Shown one piece after another: positions 1-7,682 of a DNA stretch of 51,372 nt. This DNA comes from JAVBOD01 sp031551045 (GTDB taxonomy: Bacteria; Bacteroidota; Bacteroidia; Bacteroidales; UBA932), in NCBI GenBank assembly GCA_031551045.1, contig JAVBOD010000009.1, positions 1 to 51,372 of the forward strand, in the 5' to 3' direction. The stretch's first letter is position 1; the number at the start of each line of letters is the position of its first letter. The notes below the pieces were generated by a model that saw nothing but the letters and a program-made list of their open reading frames with translations, did no database searches and had not been told where the DNA came from. The translations under genes and the position numbers were made by a program.

Positions 1-233
1 CGGCGCGGACGGCTGCCGTATTTCCTATCCGATTCGCCGCGAGGACTGCGTGACGGGCGGCGTTCGTCATCATCTCCACGGAAACGCGGTTTGCGTTCAA
101 CATCATCATCCCTATCTGCAGGTTTTGTACGATATCGAGAAGTGGTTCCACGCCCCGAATTTGTTGTTTTCTCCCGAAAACTGCCTCCGGATTTACGTGG
201 AGCTGCACTTGTTTTTTTACGATCTGTTCTCAT
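1..233 (-). CDS. Arginine-rich N-terminus, probable rRNA pseudouridine synthase (partial)
   Basis: An open frame runs on the minus strand from an ATG at 231-233 to the window edge without a stop, giving about 77 residues. It starts MRTDRKKTSAAPRKSGGSF and continues as a disordered, highly basic stretch rich in R, K, D and S with no hydrophobic core. In Bacteroidetes, long R/D/S-rich extensions of this sort precede the S4 and catalytic domains of RluB-type 23S rRNA pseudouridine synthases, so that is the most likely identity. The catalytic domain lies outside the window and cannot be checked; an RNA helicase or ribosome-associated protein with a basic tail would also fit. The start is supported by a -7 promoter element about 20 bases upstream and by the amino-acid bias beginning exactly at this ATG. 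Confidence 0.5.
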   Translation of the reverse strand, partial: MRTDRKKTSAAPRKSGGSFREKTTNSGRGTTSRYRTKPADRDDDVERKPRFRGDDDERRPSRSPRGESDRKYGSRPR

Positions 234-254
234 ATTTTATTTATTCTTCAGCCG

Positions 255-262
255 CAAAGGTA
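255..262 (-). promoter_or_regulatory. Bacteroidetes -7 promoter element
   Basis: Read on the minus strand this is TACCTTTG, a perfect TAnnTTTG match, 21 bases before the ATG of the arginine-rich gene. No convincing -33 TTTG is present at the expected distance. Confidence 0.55.
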
Positions 263-311
263 GCTCTATTTCAAATAATTTACTACTTTTACAAAAAAAT
301 AAAATTGCTTT

Positions 312-1556
312 ATGAAAGCCACCGCCCTGTTGCGTGAGAATTTTCGAGTATCATTAACCGCTGTAAGCACTAATCGCTTACGGTCAATACTCACTATTTT
401 GATCATTGCATTCGGAATTATGGCCCTGGTAGGAATTCTTACGGCTATCGACGCCATTAAAGTTTCTCTTACCAGCAGCTTTAATAACATGGGTGCTAAC
501 ACGTTTACCATCCAAAGCCGCGGCAGTAATATGCAAATAATGAATAAACGCATCCGTAAACGCAGCTATAGCTATATTCCATACCACCAAGCACTGGCCT
601 TTAAAGAACGCTTTCCCATTCCGGCAGCAATAGCTATCAATACCTCGGCAACCGGTTCTACGACCATTAAGTATTTATCTGAAAAAACGTCTCCTAATAT
701 TCGGGTGTTAGGTTCTAATGAAGATTTTTTAGCAACCAACGGCGCCGAGTTAGCTTCGGGCCGCAATTTTTCCGGACACGAGATAGCCAACGGAACGTTC
801 GTCGCAATCATCGGGCATGACGTAAGACAATCCCTGTTTAAAGAAAAAGACCCTATTGATGAATATATCACTATTGGCGGAAACCGCTACCGCGTAATAG
901 GTACGTTCAAGCATAAAGGATCCGGTTTCGGAGGAGGACTGGATAAACAAGTAATCATTCCGGTGACCAATGTCCGCAGTGTATTTCCACGGCCCGAACA
1001 AACATTTTCCATAACGGTTATGCCGCTTAATCCGCAACAATCGGAAGAAGCCATTAGCGAAGCCGAAGGAACTTTTCGTTTGGTTCGTCGCCTTTCACCC
1101 AAAGACGAATCCGATTTCAACATTGACCGGAGTGATGCTATCGTTCAGGAGATGATGAAAATGATGGGTTATGCCACTGTCGCCGCCATTGTTATCGGCC
1201 TCATCACATTATTAGGAGCGGCCGTTGGGTTGATGAATATTATGCTTGTTTCCGTCAATGAGCGTACTCGTGAAATCGGCACCCGGAAAGCGATTGGCGC
1301 CAAATCAACCACCATCAAGCAGCAGTTTTTATTCGAGTCGATTGTTATCGGACAACTCGGCGGGTTTATCGGCATCCTGTTAGGTATTATTGTCGGAAAT
1401 GCAGTAGCATCCCTTACCGGCTCCCCCTTCATTATTCCTTGGCTGTGGATGCTGCTGGCCGTATCATTGTGCCTTGCCGTGAGCATTCTTTCCGGCTACA
1501 TTCCCGCCGTGCGCGCTTCGCGCCTCGACCCTATCGAAGCATTGCGGTATGAGTAA
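312..1556 (+). CDS. MacB/FtsX-family ABC transporter permease
   Basis: A 414-residue inner-membrane permease of the MacB/FtsX (type VII ABC) family. One transmembrane segment at about residues 24-46 is followed by a large periplasmic MacB_PCD domain (about 50-270) and then three membrane helices near 288-312, 335-360 and 372-395, the 1+3 topology of the family. The conserved cytoplasmic turn NERTREIGTRKAIGA sits between the second and third helices, and the protein ends with the usual PAVRASRLDPIEALRYE. Members export peptides, lipoproteins or antibiotics, or transmit force across the envelope; the substrate cannot be read from the sequence. No ATPase gene is adjacent, so the partner must be encoded elsewhere. 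The gene is alone on this strand and ends in a 347-base gap holding a palindromic repeat and a terminator. Confidence 0.9.
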   Translation: MKATALLRENFRVSLTAVSTNRLRSILTILIIAFGIMALVGILTAIDAIKVSLTSSFNNMGANTFTIQSRGSNMQIMNKRIRKRSYSYIPYHQALAFKERFPIPAAIAINTSATGSTTIKYLSEKTSPNIRVLGSNEDFLATNGAELASGRNFSGHEIANGTFVAIIGHDVRQSLFKEKDPIDEYITIGGNRYRVIGTFKHKGSGFGGGLDKQVIIPVTNVRSVFPRPEQTFSITVMPLNPQQSEEAISEAEGTFRLVRRLSPKDESDFNIDRSDAIVQEMMKMMGYATVAAIVIGLITLLGAAVGLMNIMLVSVNERTREIGTRKAIGAKSTTIKQQFLFESIVIGQLGGFIGILLGIIVGNAVASLTGSPFIIPWLWMLLAVSLCLAVSILSGYIPAVRASRLDPIEALRYE

Positions 1557-1666
1557 AGCCTTAAAAGGGAAACAAGGGCGAAAATATTAAAGGAAAAAAG
1601 TGTTGTCATTTCCTGTTACAATCTCTTGTCATACCACTAAGAAGCTTTCAAAAAATAAAAAATACG

Positions 1667-1771
1667 TTAACCGCAAAGACGCAAAGAGTTTACGCGAAGA
1701 ACGCAAAGGTATAAATGCAACGACTTTGAACTTTGTACCCTTTGCGCCTTCTTAGCGTTCTTTGCGGTTAA
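1667..1771. repeat. Palindromic interspersed repeat, TTAACCGCAAAG family
   Basis: A 105-base imperfect inverted repeat whose ends are TTAACCGCAAAG and CTTTGCGGTTAA. The arms hold repeated 'gcaaag' words and the centre is unrelated. A second copy with the same ends lies at 39970-40027 and a diverged relative at 36732-36838. It lies in the gap between the permease and tonB, convergent genes; the rest of this gap shows nothing but the hairpin at 1853-1884. Confidence 0.75.
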
Positions 1772-1852
1772 AAAATGCTTCTTGAAGGCCTCTCATCATT
1801 CTTCTTAATCGAAATTGGAATTCATAATGACAAAGATTCCTTTTGAATATAA

Positions 1853-1884
1853 AAAACCATCCTCCGGCTTCGGAGAATGGTTTT
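1853..1884. terminator. Bidirectional hairpin terminator
   Basis: The sequence forms a stem AAAACCAT-CTCCG / CGGAG-ATGGTTTT around a GCTT loop, with one mismatch, flanked by A and T tracts on both sides. It is placed just after the stop codon of tonB on the minus strand and can also stop transcription coming from the permease gene. Confidence 0.7.
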
Positions 1885-1903
1885 CAAAAAGTTTGTATAA
1901 TTA

Positions 1904-2680
1904 CTATTTCAACTTGAAAATATAAGTAATGGTGCCAGTTTGTATGGATGCCGCTTTCTCATCTTTATTGAAGCGAGCTTTCAAGGCGGCTACACGGGCA
2001 GCGTCCCATAGTTTGGAGTCCTGCACGGTTGTTCCTCGAGCGCCGGGCACCGCTTTAATCACAGTCCCTTGTTGGTCAACCGTAATTTCAACTACGACTT
2101 TCCCGGCTTCTTGTATGGGATAAGACGGTTCCGGCAAGCTGCCTACCGTCGAACGTCCCGTCAGATTAAACGAGGGGCCATTCACAGACGAGGAACCGGC
2201 GGTGTAGTCGGAAGTACCTTCCACTCCACCTCTGTATAAAGCGCGTTCATCCACTTTTCCGGTATTGTCGGCCTGTTGAGTGCCTACATCACGGCTCGAA
2301 TACAACGACTTAGGATTAATGGGCTTGGGCTCTTCTTTGACCGGAAGGTCGCCCACTTCGTCCACGCTGCCCGGCGCACTGGCTTTTGTTTGCTGAGACG
2401 GAGTCGATTTTCGCTCCGAACCGGTCGGCTTCACTTTAGGGTCGGTAGTGCGGCGAGGCGCTGCTGCTTGTTCCGAGAAAAATTCTTGTTTAGGCTTATT
2501 GGGAATTCGTTCCACAACAAGCTCGTCTTCCAATTCCACTTCTATCAACAGGCTTGCAGGCTCGGGCGCTTTCACCTTAAAAGCCATAAAAATCATTACC
2601 AGCAGCAACAAAGCATGAAAAGCAATGGTAATTATTACTCCCACCAGTTTCGATTGTCCGCTCCGTTCTTCTTTTTTCAT
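1904..2680 (-). CDS. tonB: TonB energy-transducing protein
   Basis: TonB spans the periplasm and passes proton-motive energy from ExbB/ExbD to outer-membrane TonB-dependent receptors (SusC-type in this phylum). The 258-residue protein has a short cytoplasmic N-terminus, one membrane helix at about residues 13-33, a long P/K/E/S/T-rich linker (about 50-170) and a C-terminal TonB domain (about 175-258) with the GxVVVEITVDQQGTV strand typical of the family. The ATG at 2680 is chosen because a strong GGAGG lies about 8 bases upstream and because the open frame further upstream has no signal-anchor character. It is the third gene of exbB-exbD-tonB, 25 bases after exbD, and is followed by a terminator. 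Confidence 0.93.
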   Translation of the reverse strand: MKKEERSGQSKLVGVIITIAFHALLLLVMIFMAFKVKAPEPASLLIEVELEDELVVERIPNKPKQEFFSEQAAAPRRTTDPKVKPTGSERKSTPSQQTKASAPGSVDEVGDLPVKEEPKPINPKSLYSSRDVGTQQADNTGKVDERALYRGGVEGTSDYTAGSSSVNGPSFNLTGRSTVGSLPEPSYPIQEAGKVVVEITVDQQGTVIKAVPGARGTTVQDSKLWDAARVAALKARFNKDEKAASIQTGTITYIFKLK

Positions 2681-2705
2681 CTTTATTCCTCCGCAGAAAA
2701 GAAGT

Positions 2706-3140
2706 TTATTCCGGCCTCGTAGCCAATAATAATGAATAATGGTTCCGCTTGGCAATATTCATTATTTTCACCACTTCTTCAACAGGAACAGAGCCATCTG
2801 TATATAAGGAAAGTACCGGCCTTTCGTCGCTTGCTAAGCGTGCCTGAATCTCCGGCCTTCGCGCTTGAACCACCGCTTCCACTTCCGAAAAAGAGATGGG
2901 GTTAGCATTTCCGTCGATATGATAGGTATAGATTCCCTGTTCCAAATAGTGTTTAATAGAAAGCGTTAACATCGGTTTTTCGGACACCTGGTTGGTACTT
3001 TTCGGCAAATCCAATTTCAAGGCATTCGTACTAATCAATGTGGTTGTCACCAAAAAGAAAATCAGCAACAGAAACACCATGTCAGACATGGAAGCCATGC
3101 TGAATGAGGAGTCTATTTTTGTATTTCGTTTAATTCCCAT
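2706..3140 (-). CDS. exbD: ExbD/TolR-family biopolymer transport protein
   Basis: ExbD is the small subunit of the inner-membrane proton channel that powers TonB. At 144 residues it matches the family length. A short basic N-terminus leads into one membrane helix (about 17-40) carrying MSDMVFLLLIFFLVTT; the Asp in this helix is the conserved proton-carrying residue. The rest is the periplasmic domain. It follows exbB by four bases and precedes tonB by 25, so the three are almost certainly one transcript. A role with Tol or gliding-motility motors is possible for the family, but the adjacent tonB favours TonB energisation. Confidence 0.93.
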   Translation of the reverse strand: MGIKRNTKIDSSFSMASMSDMVFLLLIFFLVTTTLISTNALKLDLPKSTNQVSEKPMLTLSIKHYLEQGIYTYHIDGNANPISFSEVEAVVQARRPEIQARLASDERPVLSLYTDGSVPVEEVVKIMNIAKRNHYSLLLATRPE

Positions 3141-3144
3141 AAAA

Positions 3145-3855
3145 CTACTCTTTATTTACGGGTTCGTTTAATAAATCCATGAATTCAATGGTGTTCGACT
3201 CCATTTGATACAGCACGGTGCCGACGCGGGCCGTTAGATAGTTATATCCGAAATACGCGAAAATACCGACAATGAGACCGCCCACGGTGGTTACCATAGC
3301 GACATAAATACCGCTTGAAAGCAGCGATATGTTGATATCGTTGCCGGCTTGCGACATGTTGTAAAACGCTTGTACCATGCCGACGACCGTTCCCAAGAAA
3401 CCAATCATCGGTGCGCCGCCGGCCGTTACGGCCAACATCGGTAAACCGCGTTCCAGCTTTGCTATTTCAAGCGTACCCACGTTCTCTACCGCCGTTTGAA
3501 TATCGTTTAACGGACGGCCGATACGTTCAATTCCTTTCCGTATCAGGCGGGCTACAGGGGTGTTGGTTCTATCGCACAAATCCAATGCAGCATGAATTTT
3601 ATGCGAATAAATATAGTTTTTAATATTATTCATAAAATTCATGTCAACACGCGAAGCTTTACGGATTGCCCACCAACGTTCGGCAAAAATATAAATGGCA
3701 ATTACCGAAAGAATGCCCAGCGGAATCATCAGGGGGCCGCCCTTTACCGTCAAGTCCCAAATACTTAACGAAGTTTCGGGTGTAGCAACAGGAGTGTTTA
3801 GAACATTTGCAGCTACCTGTCCGGCAGCATCTTGTAGAAAAATATACGACATCAT
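3145..3855 (-). CDS. exbB: ExbB/TolQ/MotA-family proton channel protein
   Basis: ExbB is the large subunit of the TonB motor in the inner membrane. The 236-residue protein has a first membrane helix at about 38-58, a cytoplasmic domain, and a helix pair at about 135-160 and 180-205, the topology of MotA/TolQ/ExbB. The motif GGAPMIGFLGTVVGMVQAF at the second helix is the family signature. The frame opens with two adjacent ATGs, and either could be used. It leads the exbB-exbD-tonB operon. A perfect 7-base inverted repeat lies 46 bases upstream and may be an operator. Confidence 0.93.
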   Translation of the reverse strand: MMSYIFLQDAAGQVAANVLNTPVATPETSLSIWDLTVKGGPLMIPLGILSVIAIYIFAERWWAIRKASRVDMNFMNNIKNYIYSHKIHAALDLCDRTNTPVARLIRKGIERIGRPLNDIQTAVENVGTLEIAKLERGLPMLAVTAGGAPMIGFLGTVVGMVQAFYNMSQAGNDINISLLSSGIYVAMVTTVGGLIVGIFAYFGYNYLTARVGTVLYQMESNTIEFMDLLNEPVNKE

Positions 3856-3900
3856 TGGTATATAATTATTTTGTGTTAATCGCCGCGAAATTACAATAAA

Positions 3901-3919
3901 AACGTTAATTAGTAACGTT
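3901..3919. promoter_or_regulatory. Inverted repeat upstream of exbB, possible operator
   Basis: AACGTTA-ATTAG-TAACGTT is a perfect 7-base dyad with a 5-base spacer, 46 bases upstream of exbB and about 140 bases upstream of the DUF4190 gene on the other strand. Its size fits a dimeric regulator site. A weak -7-like TAATTTCG on the minus strand lies between it and exbB. No regulator is identified. Confidence 0.3.
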
Positions 3920-4014
3920 TCCCAAAATTATTTTATCAGCACTTTATCCCCAAGCAACATAATATATTAATAATAAGAATCTTGAATCAAATCTCTCAGT
4001 TCTAAAAAAATATG

Positions 4015-4022
4015 TACTTTTG
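4015..4022 (+). promoter_or_regulatory. Bacteroidetes -7 promoter element
   Basis: TACTTTTG matches TAnnTTTG exactly and lies 34 bases before the ATG of the DUF4190 gene. Confidence 0.55.
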
Positions 4023-4056
4023 TTTTATTATGTAACTCAAATCTTAAAAAACTAAA

Positions 4057-4377
4057 ATGAATATCATGGAAAAGCAAACGGCTCCAAATGCTGTAGCCAG
4101 CTTAGTATTGGGCATCGTATCTATTGTTTTTGGCTGCCTTCCTTTTGTCAGCCTTATCTGCGGTATTATCGGATTAGCGCTCAGCGTCAACGGTAAGAAA
4201 AAATTTGCCGCATCGCCCGATGAATACACCGGATACGGTATGTTGAATGCCGGTTTTATCACTTCCATTATCGGAACCGCCCTGAGCGCATTATGTTTAA
4301 TTTACTGGATTGTGGCGATAATGATTTTTGGCACAAATGTAGCCGTTATGGATTGGCAGCAGTTTATGAATGTATAG
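4057..4377 (+). CDS. DUF4190-type small membrane protein
   Basis: A 106-residue protein with two long hydrophobic segments, about residues 13-42 and 68-98, separated by a charged stretch. The first carries SLVLGIVSIVFGCLPFVSLI, which resembles the repeated ASLVLGIxSIVFG pattern of DUF4190 proteins. These are inner-membrane proteins of unknown function. A second possible ATG lies nine bases downstream. The DUF2752 gene follows after 21 bases in the same direction, and the two families are often neighbours in this phylum, so they probably share a transcript. Confidence 0.75.
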   Translation: MNIMEKQTAPNAVASLVLGIVSIVFGCLPFVSLICGIIGLALSVNGKKKFAASPDEYTGYGMLNAGFITSIIGTALSALCLIYWIVAIMIFGTNVAVMDWQQFMNV

Positions 4378-4398
4378 CCATGCTATAGCCGGAAAGCG

Positions 4399-4683
4399 AT
4401 GAACCATTTCCTTCCATGCATGATTAAACACTTGTTGGGCATTGATTGTCCGCTGTGCGGCTTTCAGCGTTCGGCAGCTGCGTTATTACACGGGCGGGTT
4501 GCGGAAAGTTTTGCGTATTATCCGGCGCTTCTGCCTATATTATTTACCGGCATTATTTTACTCATCTATTGCTTTTCGCCGAAACAGGCAGTGCTACGTG
4601 TGTTCAAGATTTTTCTTGTGGCGGATTTAGTGATTATTTTCGGGTTTTTCTTGTTGAAGTTATTCGGCGTATGCTGCGTGTAA
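4399..4683 (+). CDS. DUF2752 membrane protein
   Basis: A 94-residue protein with the diagnostic DUF2752 motif CPLCGFQRSAAALLHG near residues 17-32, followed by two hydrophobic segments (about 39-58 and 70-88). The paired cysteines in CPxCG suggest metal or thiol chemistry next to the membrane, but no function is established for the family. It closes with a Cys-Cys pair (GVCCV). It lies directly after the DUF4190 gene and is followed by a strong palindrome that probably ends the transcript. Confidence 0.8.
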   Translation: MNHFLPCMIKHLLGIDCPLCGFQRSAAALLHGRVAESFAYYPALLPILFTGIILLIYCFSPKQAVLRVFKIFLVADLVIIFGFFLLKLFGVCCV

Positions 4684-4685
4684 AG

Positions 4686-4718
4686 AGATTTGACAAATTT
4701 TTAAAATTTGTCAAATCT
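4686..4718. terminator. Perfect 33-base palindrome, likely bidirectional terminator
   Basis: Arms of 16 bases (AGATTTGACAAATTTT and its complement) face each other around a single central base. It sits between the 3' ends of the DUF2752 gene (+) and truA (-). The AT-rich stem is not a classic GC-rich terminator, but the position between convergent genes supports that role. Confidence 0.6.
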
Positions 4719-4728
4719 AAGTAACTGT

Positions 4729-5475
4729 TTAAATTTCATAAGGATATTTTATATCCACTAAACACAAGCCTTTGGCCGGAACCGATGCGCCCGAGGCTCC
4801 GCGGTCTTTCTTTTCGATAATTGTGCGAACAGCGTCCACCGTAATTTTCCCACGCCCCACGTCTATCAATGTTCCCACAATAGCCCGCACCATATTGCGC
4901 AAAAAACGGTCGGCCGTAATCGTAAACACCAGTTGGCTACCGCTCTTTTCCCAAGATGCTTCCAGTATGCGGCAATCGTTGGTTTTCGTATCGGTATGCA
5001 ACTTGGCAAAGCTGGTAAAATCACGGTATTCCAACAAAACCTTCGCCGCTTCATTCATGTTTTCCACGTCAAACTCATACGGGAAAAATGCGGCATAATC
5101 GCAGGTAAAAGGATTTTTAGCCGTTTCGATATAATATTTGTAGGTGCGTTGCACCGCATCGAAACGGGCATGGGCTTCCGGAGGCATGGCCGTCAGCGCA
5201 TGAACGGCAATATCGTTGGGAAGCAAGCCGTTTAAACGATAAATAACAGTCGAAAAATCGTTTATTCCGGTTAATTTTTCGCTATCGAAATGCGCCATAT
5301 AGTTCCGGGCATGTACGCCGGTGTCGGTACGGCCGGCGCCGGTAGTTTCGATAGCTTCGCCCAATACCGTACGCAAGGCGGCATTCAACTCCGCCTGCAC
5401 GCTGTGGGCGTTTTGCTGGATTTGCCAACCGTGAAAAGAAGAACCTTTATAGGATAAGCGAATAAAGAAGCGCAT
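4729..5475 (-). CDS. truA: tRNA pseudouridine(38-40) synthase TruA
   Basis: TruA converts uridines 38-40 in the anticodon stem-loop of tRNAs to pseudouridine. The 248-residue protein matches the family length. Strand one reads RLSYKGSSFHGWQIQ, and the catalytic Asp is D51 in GAGRTDTGVHA. The motif DRFLRNMVRAIVGTLIDVGRG near residues 193-213 is the conserved C-terminal element. The ATG at 5475 is preferred over a TTG two codons upstream. The gene is divergent from moxR across a 91-base gap. Confidence 0.95.
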   Translation of the reverse strand: MRFFIRLSYKGSSFHGWQIQQNAHSVQAELNAALRTVLGEAIETTGAGRTDTGVHARNYMAHFDSEKLTGINDFSTVIYRLNGLLPNDIAVHALTAMPPEAHARFDAVQRTYKYYIETAKNPFTCDYAAFFPYEFDVENMNEAAKVLLEYRDFTSFAKLHTDTKTNDCRILEASWEKSGSQLVFTITADRFLRNMVRAIVGTLIDVGRGKITVDAVRTIIEKKDRGASGASVPAKGLCLVDIKYPYEI

Positions 5476-5492
5476 GTTCAAAAAAAAATTAA

Positions 5493-5500
5493 TAACTTTG
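5493..5500 (+). promoter_or_regulatory. Bacteroidetes -7 element for the Bat operon
   Basis: TAACTTTG matches TAnnTTTG and is 66 bases upstream of the moxR ATG. It is the only good match in the truA-moxR gap and is the likely start of the whole moxR-to-batE transcript. Confidence 0.5.
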
Positions 5501-5566
5501 TTGGTTAGTGATTAAACCTGAATTTCGTTTTATCGTCTATAATAAAAAACAAAAATACGCAATTAT

Positions 5567-6559
5567 ATGGAAACCGTAAACATCAAAGAACTAAACGACC
5601 GTATTCAATTGGAAAGCGCCTTTGTCGATATCATTTCCATGGAAATGAACAAGGTGATTGTGGGACAAAAACACTTAGTGGACAATTTGCTGATTGGCTT
5701 GCTGGCCAACGGACACATCCTTCTCGAAGGGGTGCCGGGGTTGGCGAAAACATTGGCTATTAATACGCTGGCCAGCATTGTAGATGCTAAATTCAACCGC
5801 ATTCAGTTCACACCCGACTTATTGCCTGCCGACCTTATCGGTACGATGATTTACAGCCAAAAGAACGAACAGTTCCAAGTAAAAAAAGGCCCTATTTTTG
5901 CGAATTTCATATTGGCCGATGAAATCAACCGCTCGCCGGCAAAGGTGCAAAGCGCCTTGTTGGAAGCCATGCAGGAACGGCAAGTGACCATCGGCGAACA
6001 AACTTATAAACTGCCCGAACCATTCTTGGTATTGGCTACCCAAAACCCGATTGAACAGGAAGGAACGTATCCGCTACCCGAGGCGCAGGTTGACCGTTTT
6101 ATGCTGAAAGTAGTGGTGACTTATCCCAAAAAAGAAGAAGAAAAATTAATCATCCGCCAAAATATTGCCGGCGAATTTCCGAAAGCCAAACAATCGTTGA
6201 AACCGGAAGATATTATCAAAGCCCGCGAAGTGGTGCGCCAAGTGTATATGGACGAAAAAATCGAACGTTACATTGTCGATATCGTATATGCAACCCGTAC
6301 GCCGGACGATTACGGTCTGAAAGCGTTAAAGAATCTTATTGCCTACGGCGCTTCGCCGCGCGCCAGCATCAGCTTGGCCTTGGCATCGAAGGCATATGCA
6401 TTCATTAAACGCCGCGGCTATGTGATTCCGGAAGACGTGCGTGCCGTTGCTTACGAGGTATTACGCCACCGTATGGGGCTTACGTATGAGGCCGAAGCTG
6501 AAAATGTAACGCCGGAAGACATCGTAACGCAAGTATTGAACAGCGTAGAAGTTCCTTAG
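5567..6559 (+). CDS. MoxR-family AAA+ ATPase
   Basis: MoxR ATPases act as chaperones that help VWA-domain proteins mature; in this phylum they open the Bat (Bacteroides aerotolerance) operon. The 330-residue protein has Walker A EGVPGLAKT at residues 54-62, Walker B FILADEINR with DE at 118-119, sensor 1 in LATQNPIEQEGTYPLPEAQ and the arginine-finger region VDRFMLKV. The C-terminal lid domain is complete. It leads a nine-gene cluster on this strand. The gap of 174 bases to the DUF58 gene is larger than any other gap in the operon because a palindromic repeat has entered it. Confidence 0.93.
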   Translation: METVNIKELNDRIQLESAFVDIISMEMNKVIVGQKHLVDNLLIGLLANGHILLEGVPGLAKTLAINTLASIVDAKFNRIQFTPDLLPADLIGTMIYSQKNEQFQVKKGPIFANFILADEINRSPAKVQSALLEAMQERQVTIGEQTYKLPEPFLVLATQNPIEQEGTYPLPEAQVDRFMLKVVVTYPKKEEEKLIIRQNIAGEFPKAKQSLKPEDIIKAREVVRQVYMDEKIERYIVDIVYATRTPDDYGLKALKNLIAYGASPRASISLALASKAYAFIKRRGYVIPEDVRAVAYEVLRHRMGLTYEAEAENVTPEDIVTQVLNSVEVP

Positions 6560-6603
6560 AACAAAGACTACACGGATTATGACAGATTAGCACAGATGAT
6601 AGC

Positions 6604-6716
6604 TGTCATTCTGAGCAAAGCGAAGAATCTATTCATCATTAAGAGTAATCTCGTTAAACGAAGTGACGAAACAATCTTTTTCCAATTAAAGATTCTTCGC
6701 TTCGCTCAGAATGACA
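6604..6716. repeat. Palindromic repeat, TGTCATTCTGAGC family, inside the Bat operon
   Basis: Two 27-base arms face each other: TGTCATTCTGAGCAAAGC followed by GAAGAATCT at 6604-6630, and the complementary arm at 6690-6716, with one arm mismatch and a 59-base centre. Related copies are at 35382-35408 (one arm) and 41760-41825 (compact hairpin). Here it separates moxR from the DUF58 gene, and an apparent N-terminal extension of the DUF58 frame through it is repeat-encoded. Confidence 0.85.
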
Positions 6717-6733
6717 AGAAAATTGAACTATTT

Positions 6734-7612
6734 ATGGCAAATGACCTTTTAAAAAACGTCCGGAAAATTGAAATAAAAACACGCGGATTGTCGCGGCAAA
6801 TTTTTGCCGGCGAATATCACAGCGCGTTTAAGGGGCGCGGTATGGCTTTTAGCGAAGTGCGCGAATACCAGTTCGGCGACGATGTGCGCAACATGGATTG
6901 GAACGTAACCGCGCGGCTGAATGCCCCGTACGTAAAAATATACGAAGAAGAACGCGAACTCACGGTTATGTTGTTGATTGACGTGAGCGGTTCGCGCTGG
7001 TTCGGCACTACGCATAAACTGAAAAAAGATTTGATGGCCGAAGTGGCGGCGGTACTGTCGTTTTCCGCATCTATCAACAACGACAAGGTGGGCGCGCTGT
7101 TTTTCAGCGATAAAGTAGAAAAATTTATTCCCCCGAAAAAAGGACGTACACATTTATTACGCATCATCCGCGAGTTGATCGAGTTTGAACCCGCCAATAT
7201 AGAAACAAATATTTCGGAAGCATTGCGCTACTTGACAAATGCCATGAAAAAACGTTGCACCGCCTTTCTGCTTTCGGACATGATTGATGTGCAAAACGAC
7301 GGCAAAGTGCGTTTCGAAGAAGCCCTGCGTATTGCAGCCAATAAACACGATTTGGCGGCCATCCGCCTGTACGACCCGCGCGAAACGGAATTGCCCAAAA
7401 TAGGACTCATGCAATTACGCGATGCAGAAACAGGAAAAGAAATGTGGGTGGATACGGCCAGCGGACGGATTCGCAAACAATACACCGACTGGTGGCGGAA
7501 GGCCAACACCTCTGTATCGCAAACACTGGCAAAGTGCCGCGTGGACAATGTGCAAATCAGTACGGCGGAGGATTATGTAAAACCCTTGGTGAAATTATTT
7601 AAGAGCCGGTAA
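6734..7612 (+). CDS. DUF58 protein of the Bat operon
   Basis: DUF58 proteins are degenerate von Willebrand A-like proteins always found with MoxR and Bat proteins, probably cytoplasmic or membrane-associated partners of the ATPase. The 292-residue protein carries the family signature REYQFGDDVRNMDWNVTARL near residues 44-63, with the pattern RxYxxGDxxRxxDW. It also has a MIDAS-like DVSGS near residue 85. The ATG at 6734 starts MANDLLKNVRKIEIKTRGL, the normal beginning of the family; the open frame further upstream is only read-through of a palindromic repeat. It is followed after about 70 bases by the membrane-protein gene of the operon. Confidence 0.92.
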   Translation: MANDLLKNVRKIEIKTRGLSRQIFAGEYHSAFKGRGMAFSEVREYQFGDDVRNMDWNVTARLNAPYVKIYEEERELTVMLLIDVSGSRWFGTTHKLKKDLMAEVAAVLSFSASINNDKVGALFFSDKVEKFIPPKKGRTHLLRIIRELIEFEPANIETNISEALRYLTNAMKKRCTAFLLSDMIDVQNDGKVRFEEALRIAANKHDLAAIRLYDPRETELPKIGLMQLRDAETGKEMWVDTASGRIRKQYTDWWRKANTSVSQTLAKCRVDNVQISTAEDYVKPLVKLFKSR

Positions 7613-7682
7613 CCGAATAGTTATGAATGTTGAACGATGAATTATGAGCAATTTTAGAACTGCAAACATATCTTCGATTTTA

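Noticed and set aside
50..337. 95-codon plus-strand frame at the left edge
   Set aside because: It is opposite the arginine-rich partial gene, which has a promoter and coherent composition; the frame also runs into the permease start.
6596..6733. N-terminal extension of the DUF58 protein
   Set aside because: The added residues are translation of the palindromic repeat; the family start is at 6734.
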